Assembly: GCF_014333585.1 (NCBI RefSeq)
Contig: NZ_JACSCW010000005.1
Span: 405,656-469,655, forward strand
DNA from: Hymenobacter sp. BT188
GTDB taxonomy: Bacteria; Bacteroidota; Bacteroidia; Cytophagales; Hymenobacteraceae
DNA: 64,000 bases
Direction of reading: 5' to 3'
The notes below the pieces were generated by a model. It was given only the letters and a program-made list of their open reading frames with translations. It was not told the origin of the DNA and did no database searches. Shown here in pieces: positions 25,098 through 34,179 of this stretch. A program made the position numbers and the translations under genes. Every line of letters begins with the position of its first letter. The first letter of the stretch is position 1.

Positions 25098-26423
25098 TTA
25101 CACAGCGTCCGATAAGCTGGTGAAGGTGAAGTCGCGAATCTTGAGCGGCGGCACCAAATTGCCCCCCAGACGTTGCGGCTTGCCTATTGCCTCAATATTA
25201 TTCAGCATAATAATGGGCGACTCATTGAAGCGGAAGTTCTTCACGGGGTGCTTGATCTTACCGTTCTCGATGTAGAAGGTACCGTCGCGCGTCAGACCCG
25301 TAAAGAGTAAGGTTTGAGGGTCTACGTCGCGGATGTACCACAGGCGCGTCACCAGAATACCTTTTTCGGTACCCTTAATCATGTCCTGCACCGTTTGGGT
25401 GCCGCCTTCCATGATGAAGCCACTGGGGAAAGCGGTGGGCGCAACGTTATTCTTCTGGGCCCAGAAGCGTGAATAGTACATATTCTTCATCACGCCTTTC
25501 TCGATCCAGACCGTGCGCTTCACGGGCAAGCCGTTACCATCGAACACGCTGCCCGGCGCTTCCGCATTGAGCGGATCGGAGTAGATAGTAACACGCTCGT
25601 CGAATAGCTTCTGACCGAGCTTGTTTCCGCCCCCCTTTTTGCTCAAAAAGCTGCGCCCCTCATCCGCTGAGCGGGCGTCGAGCGAGTACATCAGGTTGTT
25701 GAGCAACCCTTCGTCGGAAACAAGCGCGGCCGGCTCCAAAATCACGGTGTACTTGCCGGGCTCAATGGCTTTGGCGCCCACCGAACCAGCCGCTTTATCG
25801 GCCGCAATTTTGGTCAGAGCCTTGGCGTCGAGCTTGTTGGCATCGGTAAAGTCAGCTACTGCGTAGCCCGAACCGGTACCATCAGGTGTGCGGACGGTGA
25901 CGGAGAAATCAACATTCGTGTCCTGCTGATAAGCTTCGAGGCCTTTGCTGTTGCGCATGGCTAAGAAACTGGCGCCATCCTCTAAGTAGCCTGCCGCCGT
26001 AAGCTTGCGCTCTTGGCATAAAGCAATACTATCGGCGGCAGCCTTGGCCCGGAAATCAGGTGTTATACTGGCAGTCGTCTGAGCAAACGACACTGGCGTG
26101 AGGTACTGCTGCGGACCCAGCAGCGGCACATAGTCAGGGTCTTCGGGGGCGAGGCGGGCAATTTCTTCGGCCCGCTGTACGCAGCGACGCAGCGTAGCTT
26201 CGTCGAACTCGTTGCATGTGGCGACGCCCGAGCGTTTGCCAAAGCCTGACTCCACCACCAGCGACACGTTGTCGGTGGCGCCGGCGGTACTCACGTTGTT
26301 GCGGGCGTAGCGGATGTTGCCCCGGGTGCGTCCTTGCAAGGTTACGGTGCACTCGTCGGCCTTGCTATAGCTCAGAACTTTCTTAAGAATAGTCTGAGCT
26401 TCGTCTTTAGAGAGAATGGGCAT
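25098..26423 (-). CDS. pmbA: TldE/PmbA family protein, copy 1
   Basis: 441 residues. Subunit of the TldD-TldE metalloprotease, in which TldD holds the zinc and TldE/PmbA is the catalytically inert partner. Family blocks seen: YSKADECTVTLQGRTRGNIR, NEFDEATLRRCVQRAEEIAR, PGKYTVILEPAALVSDEG, FDERVTIYSDPLNAEAPGS and KGILVTRLWYIRDVDPQTLL. No HExxxH is present, as expected. No signal peptide. It starts 84 bases after tldD copy 1 and its last 60 residues are nearly identical to pmbA copy 2 (RDGTFYIENGKIKHPVKNFR). Confidence 0.93.
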   Translation of the reverse strand: MPILSKDEAQTILKKVLSYSKADECTVTLQGRTRGNIRYARNNVSTAGATDNVSLVVESGFGKRSGVATCNEFDEATLRRCVQRAEEIARLAPEDPDYVPLLGPQQYLTPVSFAQTTASITPDFRAKAAADSIALCQERKLTAAGYLEDGASFLAMRNSKGLEAYQQDTNVDFSVTVRTPDGTGSGYAVADFTDANKLDAKALTKIAADKAAGSVGAKAIEPGKYTVILEPAALVSDEGLLNNLMYSLDARSADEGRSFLSKKGGGNKLGQKLFDERVTIYSDPLNAEAPGSVFDGNGLPVKRTVWIEKGVMKNMYYSRFWAQKNNVAPTAFPSGFIMEGGTQTVQDMIKGTEKGILVTRLWYIRDVDPQTLLFTGLTRDGTFYIENGKIKHPVKNFRFNESPIIMLNNIEAIGKPQRLGGNLVPPLKIRDFTFTSLSDAV

Positions 26424-26507
26424 TGCTAGCTGATTATATGGTAGTTATGCAACAATTGGCCTCCGCTCTAGCCTGTTCCTGATGGAGAGCTAGAACGGGA
26501 GTTCCCA

Positions 26508-28160
26508 TTATCCAATCTTACGGGCAGTGTTGATGACGTTTACGCCGTTGAAGCGCGTAGTCGAGCTACCGTGGCTTACGGCGCTGCTCTGCGAAGGCTG
26601 ACCTTTGCCGTCGTTGAAGAAGCCCGAGAAACGGTAGTCGGACTCGTCGCAGATGGCGGCGCAGCTGTTCCAGAACTCCAAGGTGTTGGTCTGGTAGGCT
26701 ACGTCTTCCAGCATACCCGTGATTTTGCCTTTGTTAATCTCGTAGAACACCTGACCGCCAAACTGCGAGTTGTAGCGCTGCTGGTCGATCGAGAAGGAAC
26801 CGTGGCCGGCAATGTAAATGCCTTTGTCTACGCCTTTTACCATATCGTCCACGCTCAACTTGGTTTTGCCAGGCTGCAAGCTCACGTTCGGCATGCGCTG
26901 GAACTGCACATCAGCCCACGACTGCGCATAGCAGCACCCATCCGACTCGTTCTGACCTACCATCGCGGCTTGGTCCCGAATCTTCTGGTAGTCGATGAGC
27001 ATACCGTCTTTAATCAGGTCCCACTTCTTGGTTTTCACACCTTCGTCGTCGAAACCAACGGCACCGAGCGAATTTGCCTGCTGCTTATCGGCTACAATAT
27101 TTACCAGCTTCGAGCCATAGGGCTGCTTTTTGGCGCGCCACTCCAAGGTGGCGAACGAGGTACCGGCGTAGTTGGCTTCGTAGCCCAATACACGGTCCAG
27201 CTCGGTCGGGTGACCTACGCTTTCGTGAATGGTTAGGCCCAAGTGATGAGGGTCCAGTACGAGGTCGTATTTGCCGGGCGTTACCGATTTGGCCGTCAGC
27301 TTTTGCTTTACCTGTTTGGTAGCAGCCGTAGCATCTTCGAGGATGTCGTAGCTGTTTTTGTAGCCTACTAAGTCAGAGCCAGCGGGGCCAGCTACTTTAT
27401 CAGCCGCTTTCGGCGTGAGGTACTCGTAGCCCATGCCCATTGGCGCGCTCAACGCCTGACGGCTGCGGAACTTGCCCGAAGCGCGGTCAATGGCCGTTAC
27501 ACTGAATGTTGGCCAGATACGGTGAATATCTTGGTCGATATAGGAGCCGTCAGTGGAAGCAAAGTACTTCTGCTCATTTACTTGAAACAAAGCTGAGTTC
27601 ACGAAGCTCGCACCGTTGTCCATGGCTTTCGCATTGGCACCTAACAGCAACTCCACTTTCTGGGCAATCGGTACTTCAAATGCATTCTGCTGAATCGGCG
27701 TTTTCCAAGCTACTTCACCGTGGCCTTTGACGGGCGCCAGTTTGACCTGCTCTTTCTGCACTTTGGAGTTGGCTTTGGCAATCTGCACGGCTAGCTGGGC
27801 AGCTTTGGCTAGACCGGCCTCACTTACGGTGTTAGTGGCGGCAAATCCCCAAGTACCGTTGGCCAGTACGCGTACGCCAGCGCCGTAGCTTTCTGTGCTT
27901 TGAATGTTCTGCACCTGCTTTTCACGGGTGAAAATGCCTTGGTTCAGGGAACGACCAATGCGCACGTCGGCGTAGGAAGCGCCTGCTGACTTAGCGGCGT
28001 TGAGCGCTGCATCGGCTAAACGCTTTTTCAGCGCTACGTCGGCGGCGGGTATCAGCAATTGCTCGGGCGTAACCAAATTGCCCCCCAGGCCTGGGAAGCT
28101 GGGCAAAAACAGGGCGCCGGCCGCTAAGCCCGACAGCCCGACAAAATCGCGTCGTTTCAA
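26508..28160 (-). CDS. tldD: TldD family metallopeptidase with Tat-like signal, copy 1
   Basis: 550 residues from TTG 28160. Zinc site HESVGHPTELD is intact. The N-terminus KRRDFVGLSGLAAGALFLPS carries a twin-arginine motif (RRDFVGL) and hydrophobic core, so export by Tat is predicted. The TTG start is favoured because the paralogue at 31292 begins at the same TTG codon; the ATG-like extension to 28214 adds unrelated residues. It is preceded by pmbA copy 2 (81-base gap) and followed by pmbA copy 1. Substrate unknown; TldD/E enzymes elsewhere trim modified peptides. Confidence 0.92.
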   Translation of the reverse strand: MKRRDFVGLSGLAAGALFLPSFPGLGGNLVTPEQLLIPAADVALKKRLADAALNAAKSAGASYADVRIGRSLNQGIFTREKQVQNIQSTESYGAGVRVLANGTWGFAATNTVSEAGLAKAAQLAVQIAKANSKVQKEQVKLAPVKGHGEVAWKTPIQQNAFEVPIAQKVELLLGANAKAMDNGASFVNSALFQVNEQKYFASTDGSYIDQDIHRIWPTFSVTAIDRASGKFRSRQALSAPMGMGYEYLTPKAADKVAGPAGSDLVGYKNSYDILEDATAATKQVKQKLTAKSVTPGKYDLVLDPHHLGLTIHESVGHPTELDRVLGYEANYAGTSFATLEWRAKKQPYGSKLVNIVADKQQANSLGAVGFDDEGVKTKKWDLIKDGMLIDYQKIRDQAAMVGQNESDGCCYAQSWADVQFQRMPNVSLQPGKTKLSVDDMVKGVDKGIYIAGHGSFSIDQQRYNSQFGGQVFYEINKGKITGMLEDVAYQTNTLEFWNSCAAICDESDYRFSGFFNDGKGQPSQSSAVSHGSSTTRFNGVNVINTARKIG

Positions 28161-28241
28161 GAAAGTAGAAGTTTGAGTGAGGAGTAGAATGTAAGTACAA
28201 AACCCGCCGGACAAGGCCGACGGGTTTCGTAGTGACCAACG

Positions 28242-29579
28242 CTAGACGGCGTCGGAGAGACTGGTGAAGGTAAAGTCGCGAATCTTGAGCGGCGGCACCA
28301 AATTGCCCCCCACGCGCTGGGGCTTACCGATAGCCTCCAGGTTGTTGAGCATAATGATGGGCGACTCGTTGAAACGGAAGTTCTTCACGGGGTGCTTGAT
28401 CTTGCCGTTCTCGATGTAGAAGGTGCCGTCGCGCGTCAGACCCGTGTACAGGAGCGTTTGCGGATCAACAGGGCGGATATACCACAAGCGCGTCACCAGA
28501 ATACCTTTTTCGGTACCCTTAATCATGTCCTGTACTGACTGCGTACCGCCTTCCATAATCCAGCCGCTGGGGCGAGGGATATCGGGCACACCCGATTTCT
28601 GAGCCCAGAAGCGGGAGGTGTAAAGGTTCTTCACGACACCCTTCTCAATCCAGGTCATTTTCTGCTGCGGGCGGCCGTCACCGGAGAAGGTGAGGGTCGG
28701 AATCTCAGCGTTCAGCGGGTCGGAATAGATGGTGACGCGCTCATCGAATAGCTTTTCGCCCTTCTTATTTCCACCACCTTTTTTGCTCAGGAAAGAGCGG
28801 CCTTCGTCGGCGTTGCGGGCGTCGAGGGCGTTCATCAGAGCGGCGAGGAGGGAAGCATCGGTATTAGCTACCAGCGCAGCGGGCTCCAGAATCACGGTGT
28901 ATTTGCCGGGCTCAATGGCTTTAGCACCTACTGAGGCAGCGGCTTTATCGGCAGCAATCTGGGTGAGGCGGGCAGCGTCGAACTTACTGGCGTCGTTATA
29001 GTCGGCCGTAGCGTAGCCCGAGCCGGTGCCGTCGGGCGTGCGCACCGTTACGGAGTACTCCAGATTGGTGATTTGCTGATAGGCCTCGAGGCCCTTGCTG
29101 TTGCGCTTGGCAATGAAGCCAGCCTCGTCATTCAGGAAGCCGGCAGAGCTGAGTTTCTTCTGCTCACACAGCTTCATGCTGGCGGCCGTTTGCTGAGCGC
29201 GATAGTCGGGGGTAATGTTGGCAGTAGCCGCTGCAAACGCCGCTGGCGACGGAGCCAAGTATTTCTGAGCGCCGAGGTAGGGGACATATTCAGGGCTTTC
29301 GGGAGCGAGACGAGCAATCTCTTCGGCCCGCTGTACGCAGCGACGCAGTGTGGCTTCATCAAACTCATTGCAGGTAGCGACGCCCGCACGTTTGCCGAAG
29401 CGCGACTCTACGGCTAGCGATACGTTGTCAACAGCACCGGCGGTTGAAATAGCATTACGTGCGGAGCGCACGTTGCCGCCCGTTCTACCGTTAAGCGTGA
29501 CTTCACACTCATCGGCTTTGCTGTAGCTCAGCACTTTGGTCAGGATTGCCTGAGCTTCTTCTTTGGAAAGTATGGCCAT
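28242..29579 (-). CDS. pmbA: TldE/PmbA family protein, copy 2
   Basis: 445 residues, paralogue of the 25098-26423 gene with the same blocks throughout and a few insertions (for example VANTDASLLAALMNALDARN). Starts MAILSKEEAQAILTKVLSYS with no signal peptide. It lies 60 bases downstream of tldD copy 2, so each pmbA follows its own tldD. The GCCCCCCA motif reads antisense as VGGNL, in the same place as in copy 1, showing it predates the duplication. Confidence 0.93.
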   Translation of the reverse strand: MAILSKEEAQAILTKVLSYSKADECEVTLNGRTGGNVRSARNAISTAGAVDNVSLAVESRFGKRAGVATCNEFDEATLRRCVQRAEEIARLAPESPEYVPYLGAQKYLAPSPAAFAAATANITPDYRAQQTAASMKLCEQKKLSSAGFLNDEAGFIAKRNSKGLEAYQQITNLEYSVTVRTPDGTGSGYATADYNDASKFDAARLTQIAADKAAASVGAKAIEPGKYTVILEPAALVANTDASLLAALMNALDARNADEGRSFLSKKGGGNKKGEKLFDERVTIYSDPLNAEIPTLTFSGDGRPQQKMTWIEKGVVKNLYTSRFWAQKSGVPDIPRPSGWIMEGGTQSVQDMIKGTEKGILVTRLWYIRPVDPQTLLYTGLTRDGTFYIENGKIKHPVKNFRFNESPIIMLNNLEAIGKPQRVGGNLVPPLKIRDFTFTSLSDAV

Positions 29580-29639
29580 TATATGTGGTTGTACTGATTA
29601 TTTATGTGTGAATTTGCCTCCCAGCGGTGGAAGCAATCA

Positions 29640-31292
29640 TTACCCGATTTTGCGGGCGGTGTTGATGACGTTCACGCCGTTGAAGCGGGTGGTGGCGCTA
29701 CCGTGACTCACAGCTGACACCTGCGAAGGCTGTCCTTTGCCATCAAAGAACGACCCGAACAGACGGTAGTCGGACTCGTCGCAGATAGCGGCGCACGAGT
29801 TCCAGAACTCTAGCGTGTTGGTCTGGTAAGCCACGTCTTCCAACATGCCGTCAATCTTACCCTTATTGATGGCATAGAACACCGTGCCGCCAAACTGCGA
29901 GTTATAGCGCTGCTGGTCGATGGAGAAGGAACCACGACCGGCGATATAAATGCCTTTGTCGACGTTCTTGATCATCTCATCTACGCTCAGCTTGGCTTTG
30001 CCAGGCTGCAAGCTCACATTGGGCATGCGCTGGAATTGAACGGAGCTCCAGGAATCGGCATAGCAGCAGCCGTCCGACTCGTTCTGACCCACCATGGCGG
30101 CCTGGTCGCGAATCTTCTGGTAATCAACGAGTACGCCGTCTTTAATGATATCCCACCTCTTGGTCTTCACCCCTTCATCATCGTACCCAACCGCACCCAA
30201 TGAGCCTGGTTGTAGCTTGTCAGCTACAATGTTCACTAGCTTGGAGCCGTAGGGCTGCTTTTTGGCTTTCCACTCCAGGGTAGCAAAGCTGGTGCCGGCG
30301 TAGTTAGCTTCGTAACCGAGCACGCGGTCAAGCTCCGTCGGGTGACCCACGCTTTCGTGGATGGTCAGGCCCAAATGGTTTGGGTCGAGCACCAAATCAT
30401 ACTTGCCTGGCACCACCGATTTAGCGGTGATTTTCTCCTTGGCCTGCTTTGCTGCCAAGGCAGCATCTTCCAGAATGTCGTAGCTGTCTTTGTAGCCGAT
30501 AAGGCCGGTGCCCGCAGGACCAGCAATCTTGCCGGCGGCCTTTGGAGTCATATATTCATAGCCCATGCCCATCGGCGCGCTTAGCGCCTGCCGCGTCCGG
30601 AACTTACCGGAGGCGCGGTCGATGGCCGTTACGTCAAACGTTGGCCAAATGCGATGAACATCTTGGTCAATGTAAGAGCCGTCGGTGCTGGCAAAGTACT
30701 TCTGCTCGTTAATCTGGAAGAGCGCTGAGTTCACGAAGTTGGCGCTGTTATCTAAGGCCTTGGCATTAGCGGCCAGCAGCAACTCTACTTTCTGGGCAAT
30801 AGGTACCTCAAAGGCGTTCTGCTGAATCGGCGTTTTCCAGCTCACTTCACCGTGGCCTTTGACGGGCGCCAGTTTGACCTGCTCTTTCTGCACTTTGGAG
30901 TTGGCTTTGGCAATCTGCACGGCCAGCTGAGCAGCTTTAGCTAAGCCGGCTTCCGTGACCGTATTGGTAGCCGCGAAGCCCCAGGTGCCATTTGCGAGCA
31001 CCCGCACCCCGGCGCCAAAACTCTCACCGCTGGCAATGTTTTGCACCTGCTTTTCACGGGTGAAAATGCTCTGGTTCAAATATCGGCCAATACGCACATC
31101 GGCGTACGAAGCACCTGCTGACTTAGCAGCATTGAGCGCCGCATCGGCCAAACGCTTGTTCACCGCGGCATCCATAACTGATTCGAGCAACCGCTCTGGG
31201 CTAACCAGCGTGCCACCGAAACCGGGAAAATTGGGCAGGAACACAGCCCCCGCCGCCAGGGCCGAGAGTCCTACAAAATCACGTCTTTTCAA
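29640..31292 (-). CDS. tldD: TldD family metallopeptidase with Tat-like signal, copy 2
   Basis: 550 residues from TTG 31292. N-terminus KRRDFVGLSALAAGAVFLPN is again Tat-like; HESVGHPTELD zinc motif intact. Very similar to copy 1 along its whole length (for example PVKGHGEV-WKTPIQQNAFEV in both), with divergence concentrated just after the signal peptide and near GSFFDGKGQPSQ. First gene of the four-gene tldD-pmbA-tldD-pmbA array; a promoter is expected in 31293-31498. Confidence 0.92.
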   Translation of the reverse strand: MKRRDFVGLSALAAGAVFLPNFPGFGGTLVSPERLLESVMDAAVNKRLADAALNAAKSAGASYADVRIGRYLNQSIFTREKQVQNIASGESFGAGVRVLANGTWGFAATNTVTEAGLAKAAQLAVQIAKANSKVQKEQVKLAPVKGHGEVSWKTPIQQNAFEVPIAQKVELLLAANAKALDNSANFVNSALFQINEQKYFASTDGSYIDQDVHRIWPTFDVTAIDRASGKFRTRQALSAPMGMGYEYMTPKAAGKIAGPAGTGLIGYKDSYDILEDAALAAKQAKEKITAKSVVPGKYDLVLDPNHLGLTIHESVGHPTELDRVLGYEANYAGTSFATLEWKAKKQPYGSKLVNIVADKLQPGSLGAVGYDDEGVKTKRWDIIKDGVLVDYQKIRDQAAMVGQNESDGCCYADSWSSVQFQRMPNVSLQPGKAKLSVDEMIKNVDKGIYIAGRGSFSIDQQRYNSQFGGTVFYAINKGKIDGMLEDVAYQTNTLEFWNSCAAICDESDYRLFGSFFDGKGQPSQVSAVSHGSATTRFNGVNVINTARKIG

Positions 31293-31498
31293 GAGGGTAA
31301 GGTTTTGGGAAGATGAGTGAAGATTTAAGTTTAGAGAGAAATCGGGAGAAACTCAATTTCAAGGACAAAGAATGCCCCCCGGGGCTGCATTGAACAGAAT
31401 GTTATACACTATTGAATTGATACAAATAGTCCGCACCGCTGCTCTCCTTCACCGCTAGCTCAAGGATGACAGATGGAGAGAGGTAGTGACGTTCCATC

Positions 31499-32530
31499 TT
31501 ATTCAATCAGTTTTAATAAGTCAGCGGCAATGCCGGGCCAGGGCTGGTTTAAATCAAGGGTCACGACGCGAACGGGGTGGCCGCCGAGGGTATAGCGCAA
31601 ATCCACTTCACGAGTAGCGGCAGGGTAAAGCAGAATGCCTTCCAGCAGTTGGATGGGGGACAAATCTTGGTTCTGCAAGTAGGCGTACAGTTGGTACAGA
31701 TGCGGCGAGATTAGCCGCTGCCGGTCGTAGCGCGGGCGCAGCGCGGCGCGGTAGTATTTGGTATCGAGAATGATCTTGCGCTCCGCAGACTCCAGTGTAG
31801 TGTCAGTAATCATGGCGGGCAGCATGCTCAGGTCTTCGGGCTCAACGGCGGCGGCTTGCCAGCTAATCGTTTCTGATAGCACCCGAAACCGGCGCTGCTC
31901 CAAGCGGTAGAAGTTGCGCACAAACGCCTCAAAAACCTGAGCCATCAGCCGTTCATCGCGCCGAAAATCCATGAAGCGGGTGCGGCCGTCGGCGGCAGGT
32001 TCAGGAAGTGCGCTTCGGTACAAAAGCTCACACACGTTCAGCAGTAAAGCTTCGTGGCCCGTCGGCCGGGTGCGACGCACAGTCCGCAAGGCATGGCTGC
32101 TGAGTGTCGTGGGGGGCAAATCGGTGGGAAAGCGCCGCCGCACCGCGCGCAACTCCTGGCGGAGAGTAGCCGATACTTGCCGCGCTCTGCTCATCTGATC
32201 CAAGGCTCCCAGCAATAGCCGAACGAAAGGGGTATCGGGCCCCAACTCATCGTAAGCGCACACGGCCCGGCCCCGCCGCAGCAAGTCGCGCGATAGAGAA
32301 GCATCCAGCAACACGCGCCCGCGCAACTCAGCCAGATCTTCCTCGCGCGCCACGTAGGCCGACCGCAATCCCTGGCTCAACAGTCGTCGCGTGCCCATGA
32401 GCAGTACTCGCCCCAGCAACTCCACGGGTCGATGAAAAGCCGTCGCTTCCGAAGTCAGCCACTCCTCCTGCTCGGGCAAACGGTTCCACGCGTAGCAGAG
32501 CAGGTAATAAAGGTTCTGAATCGGAATCAT
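31499..32530 (-). CDS. mcrC: McrC-like subunit of McrBC restriction system
   Basis: 343 residues. McrC supplies the nuclease and stimulates the McrB GTPase in cleavage of modified DNA. Recognisable start MIPIQNLYYLLCYAWNRL, the central YRLEQRRFRVLSE region, and the C-terminal PD-(D/E)XK-like block with MLPAMITDTTLESAERKIIL followed by DTKYY (Asp/Glu and Lys ligands: D..., DTKYY). It begins 9 bases after mcrB, so the two form one operon. No signal or membrane segment. Confidence 0.93.
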   Translation of the reverse strand: MIPIQNLYYLLCYAWNRLPEQEEWLTSEATAFHRPVELLGRVLLMGTRRLLSQGLRSAYVAREEDLAELRGRVLLDASLSRDLLRRGRAVCAYDELGPDTPFVRLLLGALDQMSRARQVSATLRQELRAVRRRFPTDLPPTTLSSHALRTVRRTRPTGHEALLLNVCELLYRSALPEPAADGRTRFMDFRRDERLMAQVFEAFVRNFYRLEQRRFRVLSETISWQAAAVEPEDLSMLPAMITDTTLESAERKIILDTKYYRAALRPRYDRQRLISPHLYQLYAYLQNQDLSPIQLLEGILLYPAATREVDLRYTLGGHPVRVVTLDLNQPWPGIAADLLKLIE

Positions 32531-32539
32531 GGCACAACA

Positions 32540-33841
32540 CTACCGCAACAGTCGCTTTTTATGAGCCGCCGCTTTTGCGGGCTGATCTAGCCAGTATTCA
32601 TCCAACAGCGGCGCAATTTCCTGTTCCAGAACAAGCGTCAACCAACTATCAGCGGCCGCCGAATTAGTGGGTGGCTGGCAGAAATAGCTGTGGCCCAGCT
32701 GAAAATCTTCACCTAAATCGGGATCGTCGCTGATGGCCTGATTAAGCTCCGTGAGCCGCGTCACAAGCCGCGTAATGACAGCGGCCGGCACACCCTTTTG
32801 CGTTAGAAAACTTTGTAAAGGCGCGCCAAATTCTGGCTGCATTTTCACGAACGCAAACCGGCGTCGCAGAGCATAATCGAGCGGTGCCAAGGACCGGTCG
32901 GCGGTGTTCATCGTGCCAATAACGTACAGGTTTTCGGGCACGAAGAACCGGGGCACATGCGGGGGCGAATACGGGAGACGCACCGCGTGCGCAGGGCCAC
33001 GTTTATCGGCTTCCAGCAACAGAAACAGCTCGCCAAAAATCCGGCTCAGATTGCCTCGGTTGATTTCATCAATCAGCAGAAAATAAGGCTTGTCGGGCTC
33101 CTGGGTGGCTCGGTGGCAAAACTCCAAAAGCACGCCCAGCGTCAGCCGAAAATTACCCTGGGCATCGGGCCGGAAGCCCTGCACAAAATCCTCGTAGCTG
33201 TAGCTGGGATGAAACTGCACCAGCTCCACGCGGGTGATATCCGTGGAGCCTAGCTCCAGCCAAGCCAGGCGTCGGGCCAGAAAGGTTTTGCCCGTGCCGG
33301 GCGGGCCATATAAAATAAGATTGCGTCGGCGCCGCAACGCTGATAACGTGTCATCAAGTTTTTGCTCTGACACGAACAGCTCCTGCAAGGCCGTGGCGCG
33401 GTCGTAGGGCGTTATGGGGGGCAAATTGTAGCTGGAAACGGGCTCCTGTACTTCTAGTTTTTGCCCCTTCGCCTTTTCGATGGGAGCCGTGTCGCTGGGC
33501 CGACCGGTGTATAAATCCTGCATGGCCTGCTGGGTGGCCACGTCATTATCTAAAGGAGAGTTGGCCAGACTAGGGCGCTTGGTGGCCACCGTAAAATCGA
33601 GGTGTTCGAGCAAACCATTCGTCGGGCCACCAGCGGGCAGCGGCCACTTGGCGTCGGTCTGGCCGGTAGCTAAGCGGTAGGCCAGCTGAGCCACTGGTCG
33701 GGGCGGGTAGCGACGGCCCCGATACACCAGGTCGTAAACGGTGCTGGGGGGCAAATTCAGCCCTTGCCGGTCGATGTGCCGGAGCGCGCGCAGCACATGG
33801 TCGCGGGTGAGTTGAGAAGGATCGAAAGAAGGGGTGGACAT
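32540..33841 (-). CDS. mcrB: McrB-like AAA+ GTPase with ScoMcrA-type N-terminal head
   Basis: 433 residues. Walker A GPPGTGKTF (about 178-186), Walker B FLLIDEINRGNLSRIFGELF, and the McrB signature MNTADRSLAPLDYALRRRFA are all present, defining the GTP-driven motor of McrBC. The N-terminal 65 residues (RDHVLRALRHIDRQGLNLPP, then STVYDLVYRGRRYPPRPVAQ) resemble the small HYPPK-type head seen on some type IV restriction enzymes, and could set DNA specificity; this is a weak match made by eye. Motif copies give NLPPS and NLPPI. Divergent from the M1 aminopeptidase. Confidence 0.9.
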   Translation of the reverse strand: MSTPSFDPSQLTRDHVLRALRHIDRQGLNLPPSTVYDLVYRGRRYPPRPVAQLAYRLATGQTDAKWPLPAGGPTNGLLEHLDFTVATKRPSLANSPLDNDVATQQAMQDLYTGRPSDTAPIEKAKGQKLEVQEPVSSYNLPPITPYDRATALQELFVSEQKLDDTLSALRRRRNLILYGPPGTGKTFLARRLAWLELGSTDITRVELVQFHPSYSYEDFVQGFRPDAQGNFRLTLGVLLEFCHRATQEPDKPYFLLIDEINRGNLSRIFGELFLLLEADKRGPAHAVRLPYSPPHVPRFFVPENLYVIGTMNTADRSLAPLDYALRRRFAFVKMQPEFGAPLQSFLTQKGVPAAVITRLVTRLTELNQAISDDPDLGEDFQLGHSYFCQPPTNSAAADSWLTLVLEQEIAPLLDEYWLDQPAKAAAHKKRLLR

Positions 33842-34179
33842 CCGGTTTTAAAGGTAGGAGCAAAACGAATGCAACACCAGAAAGGGTTCGGTGAGGAGGC
33901 AAAACCAAATTTTGAAAATGATGGGCTTGCGCAAAAGAGTATTCGGAGCCGAAAGCAAGCAACTTTTAAGTAACTAGGGTGCCTATAGCAGCACTTTACC
34001 TTATAAGAACGCATGCAGAGCAACGCGAAGCATCTCGCGTGCTGTCGTGAGGTTAGCATTCATGCTAAACACGCGAGATGCTTCGCGTTGCTCTGCATGA
34101 CGGCCGAAATCATATTGTTCTTAATACAGAATACCCAACACTAACTCTTTGCTTATTCCCACTCGCTCGTTTCTCTTTC
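33842..34179. other. Intergenic region between mcrB and M1 aminopeptidase
   Basis: A 338-base divergent spacer. It must hold promoters for both genes, but no clean TTG/TAnnTTTG pair was found. The main content is REP-like copy B (34011-34101). No other gene is seen. Confidence 0.6.
34011..34101 (-). repeat. REP-like hairpin element, copy B (inverted)
   Basis: Arms 34011-34041 and 34070-34101 pair perfectly over 30 bases (arm begins CATGCAGAGCAACGCGAAGC). Where copies A and C have GGAGC or GGCAGC, this copy has AACGC, with the matching change in the other arm. The centre, read on the minus strand, begins TTTAGCATGAATGCTAACC, matching the A/C orientation, so this copy is inverted. It lies upstream of the M1 aminopeptidase. 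Confidence 0.93.

Noticed and set aside
25098..31292. Long direct repeat suggesting a mobile element
   Set aside because: The repeat is explained by duplication of complete tldD-pmbA genes; no inverted ends, target duplication or transposase were seen.
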